Assembly: GCA_017458145.1 (NCBI GenBank)
Contig: JAFTGA010000038.1
Span: forward strand, 1 to 58,413
From: Bacteroidales bacterium
GTDB lineage: Bacteria; Bacteroidota; Bacteroidia; Bacteroidales; UBA932
DNA: 58,413 bases
Direction of reading: 5' to 3'
Position numbers and translations under genes: made by a program. Shown here one piece after another: positions 52,522-58,413 of the stretch. The notes under the pieces were generated by a model. That model saw only the letters and a program-made list of their open reading frames with translations, searched no databases and had not been told where the DNA came from. Each line of letters begins with the position of its first letter. Within the stretch, counting starts at the first letter, position 1.

Positions 52522-53612
52522 AGCTTTGTTGCAAGAAAGTCCGTTCCGAAACGCAGGGAGAGTTGGTCGCATAGCACCACGGCCACAAGGGCGGTGACAA
52601 CCGGACAGATCCGGCGGATGATGGCAGGGTCGTGGCGGCCGGTGAGCCCGAGTTCCGTCTCCTTCCCTTCCACGAAATCCACCGTCTGCTGCTTCCGGGA
52701 GATGGAGGGCGTGGGTTTGACGGCCATATTGAAGAGGACGGGCATCCCGTTGGTGATGCCACCGTTGATGCCGCCGCTGCGATTGGTGGCGGTGACCACG
52801 CGGCCGTCCTGCATCCTGAAGGGATCGTTGGCCTGGGAGCCGCGCAGGGCGGCGAGGCCGAACCCGTCGCCGAATTCGATGCCCTTGATCCCGCCTACGG
52901 CGAAAACCGCACGGGCGAGCACCCCTTCGAGCGAGTCGAACCACGGCTCGCCCAGTCCGGCAGGCAGGCCGCAGATGCCGGTCTGGATCATGCCGCCGAG
53001 CGAATCCTGTTCGCGTTTGGCGGCCAGCACGGCCGCCTCCACCTGGTCTTCGAGGTCGAGGATAAGCGGGAAACGGCGCGCCTCGATGCGTGCGACTTCA
53101 GAGGCGACGTCCGTGAACGGAGCGTCCTCCACGCCGCCGCAGCGCAGGATGTGCGTGCCGAGCAGGATGCCCTTTGAGGAGAGCGCCTGCCGGCAAATGG
53201 CGCCGGCGGCCACGATTCCGGCCGTCACGCGGCCGGAGAAGTGTCCCCCGCCCCGCGGATCCTGGAAACCATGGTATTTCATCTGGGCGGTGTAGTCGGC
53301 GTGCGAGGGCCGGGCCACCCGCTCCAGCTGGCTGTAATCCGCGCTGCGGACATTCTCGTTCGGGATGACGATGGTCAGCGGCGTGCCCGTGGTGCGTCCG
53401 CGGTACACCCCGCTCAGGATCCGGAACGAGTCGGGCTCCACCCGGGCGGTATCCGCCGGGCCGGCGGGCCGGCGGCGGGACAGGGCTTCCTCGATGGCGG
53501 ATTCATCGACCGGCAGGCCCGGCGCCAGGCCGTCCAGCACGACGCCGACAGCCGGCCCGTGGCTTTCGCCGAAAAGCGTCAGGATGACGCCGGTACCGAT
53601 GCTGTTCTTCAT
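52518..53612 (-). CDS. aroC: Chorismate synthase
   Basis: Converts EPSP to chorismate using reduced FMN as catalyst. 364 residues. Signatures: LTLFGESHGPAVGVVLDG at the N-terminus, RVEPDSFRILSGVYRGRTTG, VARPSHADYTAQMKYH and GRHDPAIIRRICPVVTA near the end. The start at 53612 (MKNSIGTGVIL) lies 1 bp after the pheA stop. Confidence 0.96.
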   Translation of the reverse strand: MKNSIGTGVILTLFGESHGPAVGVVLDGLAPGLPVDESAIEEALSRRRPAGPADTARVEPDSFRILSGVYRGRTTGTPLTIVIPNENVRSADYSQLERVARPSHADYTAQMKYHGFQDPRGGGHFSGRVTAGIVAAGAICRQALSSKGILLGTHILRCGGVEDAPFTDVASEVARIEARRFPLILDLEDQVEAAVLAAKREQDSLGGMIQTGICGLPAGLGEPWFDSLEGVLARAVFAVGGIKGIEFGDGFGLAALRGSQANDPFRMQDGRVVTATNRSGGINGGITNGMPVLFNMAVKPTPSISRKQQTVDFVEGKETELGLTGRHDPAIIRRICPVVTALVAVVLCDQLSLRFGTDFLATKL

Positions 53613-53613
53613 A

Positions 53614-54708
53614 TCAGCGGGTATAGAATGATCCGACGAGCTTGAGCCGGTCGCACAGCGGAGCGAGTTCCCGGAGCATGCTGCTCCCCTCCTCCGTGGC
53701 AATGTCGCCGTCCAGCTCGACGAAGAAATAATAGTTCCACAGCAGTTCCTTCATCGGGCGGCTGTGGAGATTGTACATGTTGTAGTTGTGCGTACCGATG
53801 ATATTGAGCGTCTGCGCCAGGGCGCCGGCTTCATTCTTGACGGTGTACATCAGGATGAAGTGCTTGCCCATCTTGCGCTTGTTCTCCGTGTCCAGGTTGA
53901 GTACGCGGGAAAAGGCCGCAAAACGCGTGGTATTGGTACGGGAGGTATTGATGCGGGCCTCAAGGATCTCCAGGCCGTAGAGTTCTGCCGCCTCGGCCGT
54001 GCCGATCGCGGCGCGCGTCGGATCCTGCTTCTCCGCCACCCGCTTCGCAGCTAGGGCCGTGTTGGCGAACTCCTTCGCCTCGAAGCCGTGGCGCTGCAGG
54101 TATTCCGCGCACTGGGACAGGGCCTGGGGGTGGCTGTAGACCTTGGTGATCCGGGACTTGTCGGCGCCCGGCAGGCCGAGCAGGTTCTGCTCCGCCTCCA
54201 CCTCGACCACCTGGTTGACATAGAGCGAGCCGGAAAACATCAGGTCCGTGACCGTGGATACCTCGCCGGCGAAACTGTTTTCGAAGGGGAGCACCACCAC
54301 ATCCGTCTCCCCCGCCTCACAGGAGGCATACGCCCGGGCGAAGTCCGGAAAGGAGACCAGTTCCGCGCCCGGGAAAAGGCGGCGTGCGGCGATGTACGCG
54401 AACGCCCCGGGGACGCCGCTATAGGCAATCTTCATCCCGCTCAGCAGCCGGCGCTGCCAGTCACGGGACTGCGCGATCACCTGCTTCTCGAAATTGACGT
54501 AGTATTCGCGGATAGCGCGGTCAGCGACCATTTCCGCATTCCGGCGGACCAGGGCCTCTTCCCGGGAAGGATCGGAAATGCCCAGTCCGTGGGCTTTCTT
54601 GTATTCGGTCACCCGGCGGACCAGGTCCATCCTCTGCTCGAACAGGGCGGCCATCCGCGCATCGACACCGTCGATTTCCCTTCTGATTTCCTCCAGATTA
54701 TTCTCCAT
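53614..54708 (-). CDS. pheA: Bifunctional chorismate mutase/prephenate dehydratase
   Basis: Makes phenylpyruvate for phenylalanine. 364 residues: an N-terminal AroQ chorismate mutase (about 1-88; LEEIRREIDGVDARMAALFE and RRVTEYKKAHG), a prephenate dehydratase domain from KIAYSGVPGAFAYIAA with the catalytic TRF motif (NTTRFAAFSR), and an ACT domain (NEAGALAQTLNIIGTHNYNM). The usual phenylalanine-binding ESRP of the ACT domain reads HSRP here, and GALV reads GALA, so feedback control may differ. First gene of the operon; promoter box at 54737. Confidence 0.94.
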   Translation of the reverse strand: MENNLEEIRREIDGVDARMAALFEQRMDLVRRVTEYKKAHGLGISDPSREEALVRRNAEMVADRAIREYYVNFEKQVIAQSRDWQRRLLSGMKIAYSGVPGAFAYIAARRLFPGAELVSFPDFARAYASCEAGETDVVVLPFENSFAGEVSTVTDLMFSGSLYVNQVVEVEAEQNLLGLPGADKSRITKVYSHPQALSQCAEYLQRHGFEAKEFANTALAAKRVAEKQDPTRAAIGTAEAAELYGLEILEARINTSRTNTTRFAAFSRVLNLDTENKRKMGKHFILMYTVKNEAGALAQTLNIIGTHNYNMYNLHSRPMKELLWNYYFFVELDGDIATEEGSSMLRELAPLCDRLKLVGSFYTR

Positions 54709-54736
54709 ATTCGGTAATACTTACTACTGCGAAATA

Positions 54737-54744
54737 CAAAAATA
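54737..54744 (-). promoter_or_regulatory. -7 box TATTTTTG for the aromatic operon
   Basis: An exact match on the minus strand, 28 bp before the pheA ATG; its mirror image lies 5 bp away on the plus strand. Confidence 0.55.
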
Positions 54745-54749
54745 ATATG

Positions 54750-54757
54750 TATTTTTG
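54750..54757 (+). promoter_or_regulatory. -7 box TATTTTTG for the phosphatase gene
   Basis: An exact match, 24 bp before the ATG at 54782. Together with the minus-strand box it forms a 21-bp perfect inverted repeat with a 5-bp centre (ATATG). Confidence 0.55.
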
Positions 54758-54781
54758 TGAATCACAAATACACCCGATTTT

Positions 54782-56074
54782 ATGAAAAATACCTCACGAA
54801 CGCTCGCTGCCCTTGCTGCCCTCCTCCTCTGCATTCCCCTCTCCGCCCAGAGCGGCTTTGAGGAGTTCATCCGCGAGGATCCGGACCGCGCCGCCGGTGT
54901 GCACCATTCCTACGAATACATCCCGGGCACCGAGACGCCCGCCCCGCGCGGGTACAAACCGTTCTACGTCAGCCACTACGGCCGCCACGGCTCCCGCCGC
55001 GCCATCGGCAGTTCCGCCGAGCGCGCCTTCGAGATGATGACGGCGGCCCGCGAGGCGGGCATCTTGACCGCCGAGGGCGAAGCCCTGTACCAGGCCGTCA
55101 ATGCCATCCACGAAGACCACATCGGAATGGCCGGAGAACTGACCGCACGCGGCGGCCGCGAACACCGCGCCATCGCCCAGCGCCTCTACAACCGTTTCCC
55201 CCGTGTCTTCAAGGACCGGGCCCGCACCCAGGTGCACGTCCAGTCCAGCAACATCCCGCGCTGCCTGATCAGCATGGCCAATTTTACCTCCAGCCTGGAC
55301 GACAACGCCCCCCAGCTCCGCTTCGATTTCGTGACCGGCGAGAAATACATCAACCTGCTGGCCCACGACTATTATGAGAAATCCGCCATCTCCGCCGCCA
55401 GCAGCGCCCTGCTCGACTCCATGGGGCGCGTCCACATCGACCCGTCCCGCTTCATGAAAGCCGTCTGCATCGACGATCCCGCGCGCGTCCGGGCCGTAAT
55501 TCCCGACGCACATACGTTCATGTTCCAGGTCTGGCTTTTTGCCGGCATGCAGCAGGACACGGAGACCCCGGTGGACCACATCTTCACGCGCTTCTTCACC
55601 ATCGACGAGCTGATCGGCTGGTACCGCTGCTATAACTCACGCATCTACAATTCGATGGCCAATTCCGCGGAGTTCGGGGACCACGTCATCTGGGCTGCCC
55701 GAGGCCTGGTGCAGGACGTCATCGACCGGGCTGATGCCGCTCTCGCTGCAGGAAGCGACACCGCCGCAGACCTGCGCTTCGGCCACGACACGGGCATCCT
55801 TCCGCTCGCCGGCCTGATGGACCTCATCGGCCCGGGCGACCGCGTACATAATGCCGACGCCTCCGACAGCTGGCAGAGCTTCCGCCGCGTGCCGATGGGC
55901 TCCAACCTGCAGATGGTCTTCTTCCGCAAGAACGGCGCAGACCCCATCGTGAAGATCTATTACAACGAGCAGGAGACGCTCGTGCGCGGCCTGGAGCCGC
56001 TGCAGGGGCCTTACTACCGCTGGGCGGACCTCAAAGCCCACCTGGAGAAGCGCATCGCGCAGTTTACTTTCTGA
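54782..56074 (+). CDS. Secreted histidine acid phosphatase (branch 2)
   Basis: 430 residues. Hydrolyses phosphomonoesters, possibly inositol phosphates (MINPP/phytase-like). Signal peptide to about residue 22 (IPLSAQ). Catalytic motif YGRHGSRR (Arg68-His69-Gly70-x-Arg72) and the proton-donor motif FGHDTGILPLAGLM are both present. The region between is the variable helical cap. Periplasmic location is expected. The substrate is not readable. 5 bp before the aldo/keto reductase gene. Confidence 0.9.
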   Translation: MKNTSRTLAALAALLLCIPLSAQSGFEEFIREDPDRAAGVHHSYEYIPGTETPAPRGYKPFYVSHYGRHGSRRAIGSSAERAFEMMTAAREAGILTAEGEALYQAVNAIHEDHIGMAGELTARGGREHRAIAQRLYNRFPRVFKDRARTQVHVQSSNIPRCLISMANFTSSLDDNAPQLRFDFVTGEKYINLLAHDYYEKSAISAASSALLDSMGRVHIDPSRFMKAVCIDDPARVRAVIPDAHTFMFQVWLFAGMQQDTETPVDHIFTRFFTIDELIGWYRCYNSRIYNSMANSAEFGDHVIWAARGLVQDVIDRADAALAAGSDTAADLRFGHDTGILPLAGLMDLIGPGDRVHNADASDSWQSFRRVPMGSNLQMVFFRKNGADPIVKIYYNEQETLVRGLEPLQGPYYRWADLKAHLEKRIAQFTF

Positions 56075-56079
56075 CCCCC

Positions 56080-57264
56080 ATGCAGTACCGCCCCGACAGA
56101 CACGGAGATCCGCTCTCCATCCTGGGTTATGGCTGCATGCGATTCAGCCGCAAGGGCGCAGCCATTGACATGGAAAAGGCCGAACGGGAGATTCTCACGG
56201 CCTTCCGGTCCGGAGTCAACTACTACGACACCGCCTATATCTACCCGGGCAGCGAAGCCGCCCTGGGCGAGATCCTGGAGCGCAACGGCATCCGGGCCGA
56301 AGTCCGGATCGCGACCAAACTCCCCCAGTATATGGTCCGCAGCCGGGAGTCGCTGGACAAGTTCTTCTCGGAAGAGCTCACGCGCCTGCGCACCGGCCAT
56401 GTGGACTACTACCTGATGCACCACCTGACCGACCTGGCGCAGTGGGAGCGGCTCAAGGGGCTGGGCGTCGAGGACTGGATCGCGGAGAAGAAAGCCGCCG
56501 GGCAGATCCGCAACATCGGATTCTCCTACCACGGCAACACCGCAGGCTTCCTCAAGATCCTCGAAGATTACGACTGGGACTTCTGCCAGATTCAGTACAA
56601 CTACGTGGACGAGCACACGCAGGCTGGCCGGGCCGGACTCAGGGCCGCGGCAGCACGGGGCATCCCTGTGGTCATCATGGAGCCGCTGCGCGGCGGCAAG
56701 CTCGTGGACAGGCTCCCGGAGGACGCCAAACGGGTCATCGCCCGCAACGAGCGGGGCTGGAGCCCTGCCGGCTGGGGTCTGCGCTGGCTCTATGACCAGC
56801 CGGAAGTGACGGTCGTACTCTCCGGGATGAACTCCGAAGAAATGATCCGGGAAAATGTGGAGACAGCCGCCTCCGCCCGTGCCGGAGAATTTACGGAGCA
56901 GGATTTCGCCCTGCTCGAAGAAGTCCGGAGCATCATCAAGGAAAAAGAAAAGGTCGGATGCACCGGCTGCGGCTACTGCATGCCCTGTCCCAAGGGCGTG
57001 GATATCCCCGGCAACTTCAGCTGCTACAACACGATGTTCTCCGAAAACCGCAAGGCCGGCTGGATGCAGTTCTTTCAGACCGTCGCCCTGACCCGGGAGC
57101 CCTCGTTCGCATCGCAATGCATCCAGTGCGGCAAATGCGAGAAGCATTGTCCGCAGGGCCTTCCCATCCGCGAAAAGCTCAAGGAAGCCGACCGCGCGCT
57201 GCGGCCCGCTCCCGTCCGGATGATCCTTCCGCTCGTCCGCCGGTTTATGCTCAAGGGGAAATAA
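56080..57264 (+). CDS. Aldo/keto reductase with C-terminal 4Fe-4S ferredoxin domain
   Basis: 394 residues. A TIM-barrel NAD(P)H oxidoreductase: YGCMRFSRKG, the catalytic region NYYDTAYIYPGSEAALG (Asp50, Tyr55), ATKLPQYM (Lys), YYLMHHLTDL (His) and VVLSGMNSEEM at the cofactor site. The extra C-terminal part has two cysteine clusters, CTGCGYCMPCPKGVDIP and CIQCGKCEKHCPQGLP, as in the Fe-S aldo/keto reductase subfamily of anaerobes. The substrate is unknown. Followed by a terminator. Confidence 0.92.
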   Translation: MQYRPDRHGDPLSILGYGCMRFSRKGAAIDMEKAEREILTAFRSGVNYYDTAYIYPGSEAALGEILERNGIRAEVRIATKLPQYMVRSRESLDKFFSEELTRLRTGHVDYYLMHHLTDLAQWERLKGLGVEDWIAEKKAAGQIRNIGFSYHGNTAGFLKILEDYDWDFCQIQYNYVDEHTQAGRAGLRAAAARGIPVVIMEPLRGGKLVDRLPEDAKRVIARNERGWSPAGWGLRWLYDQPEVTVVLSGMNSEEMIRENVETAASARAGEFTEQDFALLEEVRSIIKEKEKVGCTGCGYCMPCPKGVDIPGNFSCYNTMFSENRKAGWMQFFQTVALTREPSFASQCIQCGKCEKHCPQGLPIREKLKEADRALRPAPVRMILPLVRRFMLKGK

Positions 57265-57266
57265 AG

Positions 57267-57294
57267 AACAGCCAGCGGGAAACTGGCTGTTTTC
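57267..57294 (+). terminator. Terminator after the aldo/keto reductase gene
   Basis: AACAGCCAG pairs with CTGGCTGTT around CGGGAAA, followed by a short T-run; it could also end the opposing tRNA transcript. Confidence 0.8.
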
Positions 57295-57295
57295 G

Positions 57296-57367
57296 TACCC
57301 CCGAGGCGAATCGAACGCCTATCGTCGGAACCGGAATCCGAAATTCTATCCATTAAACTACAGGGGC
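57296..57367 (-). tRNA. tRNA-Arg(CCG)
   Basis: On the minus strand: acceptor GCCCCTG/CGGGGGT (with a terminal G-T pair), anticodon stem TCGGA/TCCGA with loop TTCCGGT (anticodon CCG), T arm with GTTCGATTC. CCA is not encoded. 5' end at 57367. Confidence 0.9.
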
Positions 57368-57395
57368 ATACCCTCGGGCTTGCCGTTAGGGAATG

Positions 57396-57403
57396 CAAAT
57401 ATA
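57396..57403 (-). promoter_or_regulatory. -7 box TATATTTG for tRNA-Arg
   Basis: An exact match on the minus strand, 28 bp upstream of the tRNA 5' end, the same distance as at tRNA-Asp. Confidence 0.55.
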
Positions 57404-57414
57404 CTTATTTTTTG

Positions 57415-57422
57415 TAAATTTG
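57415..57422 (+). promoter_or_regulatory. -7 box TAAATTTG for fabD
   Basis: An exact TAnnTTTG match, 38 bp before the fabD ATG; divergent from the tRNA-Arg box. Confidence 0.5.
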
Positions 57423-57460
57423 CGGCGTAAAATCAGTGAAATTTCAAACACGAGCACAAA

Positions 57461-58345
57461 ATGAAGAGAGCATACGTTTTCCCCGGACAGGGGTCACAGT
57501 TCTCCGGAATGGGCAAGGACCTCTACGAGAGCGATGCCCGCGCCCGCGAGATGATGGAAAAAGCCAATGAGATCCTGGGCTTCCGCCTGACGGATATTAT
57601 GTTTGAGGGGACCGACGAGGACCTGCGCGCCACGAAAGTGACGCAGCCCGCCATCTTCCTCCACTCCGTAGTGACCGCACTCTGCACGGAAGGGCTCCCC
57701 ACCCCCGACATGGTCGGCGGACACTCCCTCGGCGAGTTTTCCGCCCTCGTGGCGGCGGGCGCCGTGGCGTTCGAGGACGCCCTGCGGCTGGTGGCCGTGC
57801 GCGCCAGCGAGATGCAGAAGTGCTGCGAGCAGGTGCCCGGCGGAATGGCGGCCGTGATTGCCCTGCCGAATGAAAAAGTGGAGGAGATCTGCGCCGGCAC
57901 GGAGGGGATCGTGATTCCCGCCAACTACAACTGCGACGGCCAGGTGGTGATCTCCGGCGAGAAAGAAGCCGTGGCCCGCGCCTGCGAAGCGCTCAAGGCC
58001 GCCGGTGCGAAACGCGCCCTGCCGTTGAGCGTGGGCGGCGCCTTCCACAGCCCACTGATGGAGCCGGCCCGCGTGGAACTCGCCAAGGCCATCGAGCGCA
58101 CGGAGGTCCACACGCCGAAATGCCCCATCTACCAGAACGTCACCGCCCTGCCGGAGACGGATCCGCAGCGCATCAAGGACAACCTCCTGCAGCAGCTGAC
58201 CTCCCCGGTCCGCTGGACGCAGTCCGTCAAGAACATGCTTGCCGACGGCGCAACGGAGTTCCGCGAACTGGGCCCCGGCACCGTGCTCCAGGGTCTCGTG
58301 AAGCGGATTGCATCCGCCACAGGGGTTGAAGTAGCTGTTTTGTAA
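57461..58345 (+). CDS. fabD: Malonyl-CoA:ACP transacylase
   Basis: Loads malonyl groups onto acyl carrier protein for fatty acid synthesis. 294 residues, slightly below the usual 300-310. Motifs: YVFPGQGSQFSGMGKDLYE (oxyanion Gln), GGHSLGEFSAL with Ser89 as nucleophile, and GGAFHSPLM with His196. Complete at both ends. Followed by a 68-bp tail to the window edge that holds a palindromic repeat. Confidence 0.97.
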   Translation: MKRAYVFPGQGSQFSGMGKDLYESDARAREMMEKANEILGFRLTDIMFEGTDEDLRATKVTQPAIFLHSVVTALCTEGLPTPDMVGGHSLGEFSALVAAGAVAFEDALRLVAVRASEMQKCCEQVPGGMAAVIALPNEKVEEICAGTEGIVIPANYNCDGQVVISGEKEAVARACEALKAAGAKRALPLSVGGAFHSPLMEPARVELAKAIERTEVHTPKCPIYQNVTALPETDPQRIKDNLLQQLTSPVRWTQSVKNMLADGATEFRELGPGTVLQGLVKRIASATGVEVAVL

Positions 58346-58350
58346 CAGAT

Positions 58351-58372
58351 TCCGGGTCAAGCCCGGAATGAC
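58351..58372. repeat. 22-bp REP-like palindromic motif, copy 2
   Basis: Identical to 46216-46237 in sequence and orientation. With its flanking T it forms TTCCGGG-tcaag-CCCGGAA, a 7-bp stem. It starts 5 bp after the fabD stop, where it could slow 3' decay or end transcription weakly. Confidence 0.7.
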
Positions 58373-58413
58373 AATACAACCGGACTGACGGATAACAAGA
58401 AAGGCAGCCGCGC

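Overview
The window looks like a chromosomal segment of a high-GC member of the Bacteroidota, most likely order Bacteroidales. The signs are repeated TAnnTTTG (-7) promoter boxes, a hybrid two-component regulator of the HTCS type, a complete six-gene Na+-NQR operon, an Mfa2/FimB-type lipoprotein, a DUF4254 protein inside a polysaccharide operon, a single-chain Fe-S serine dehydratase, and a PD-(D/E)XK/AAA ATPase of the kind that proliferates in this order. I cannot name a genus. Nearly all of the window is ordinary, densely packed chromosomal coding sequence. I see no phage, plasmid, insertion sequence, CRISPR array or rRNA.

Layout. 1-1.1 kb: the 3' part of ATP-dependent PEP carboxykinase. 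1.1-9.1 kb: an HTCS regulator and a collapsed relic of a second HTCS on the minus strand. They lie opposite a two-gene plus-strand unit, a secreted beta-propeller/DUF362 fusion and a rhamnogalacturonan-acetylesterase-like SGNH enzyme, which suggests a small pectin-related locus. 9.2-15.9 kb: LemA plus a DUF2207 membrane protein, then recG overlapping an S9 peptidase. 16.4-18.5 kb: flavodoxin, a Nif3-like protein and an acyl-ACP thioesterase. 18.5-27 kb: UvrD/PcrA helicase divergent from nqrABCDEF, which makes the respiratory sodium pump. 27-38 kb: an Mfa2-like lipoprotein, then a long minus-strand operon in the order wza-like, wzz-like, uvrA, GT2-like, DUF4254, GT9, GT4 for surface polysaccharide, with uvrA embedded in it. 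38.2-40.1 kb: tRNA-Asp, a gene remnant and the AAA ATPase/nuclease, the most foreign-looking part. 40.5-44.5 kb: an M49-like peptidase with an altered zinc motif, an aspartate:alanine-exchanger-type transporter and a YiiX-like papain-fold lipoprotein. 45-50.6 kb: serine dehydratase, a DUF3737 protein, an aminotransferase, an acyltransferase and an acyl-CoA ligase. 50.6-54.7 kb: aromatic amino acid operon pheA-aroC-tyrA-aroG on the minus strand. 54.8-58.4 kb: a secreted histidine acid phosphatase, a ferredoxin-domain aldo/keto reductase, tRNA-Arg and fabD.

The most unusual material is small-scale: a 133-codon relic that joins the first 50 residues of an HTCS directly to its ATPase domain; a gap-free 131-bp diverged repeat present in two intergenic regions (about 76% identity by hand count); a palindromic insert read in frame inside uvrD; two hairpin-rich candidate RNAs; a repeated 22-bp palindromic motif; and two genes (recG and the Mfa2-like gene) whose start codon lies exactly 7 nt after the -7 box, implying leaderless transcripts. 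All functional calls are by motif recognition without database searching.
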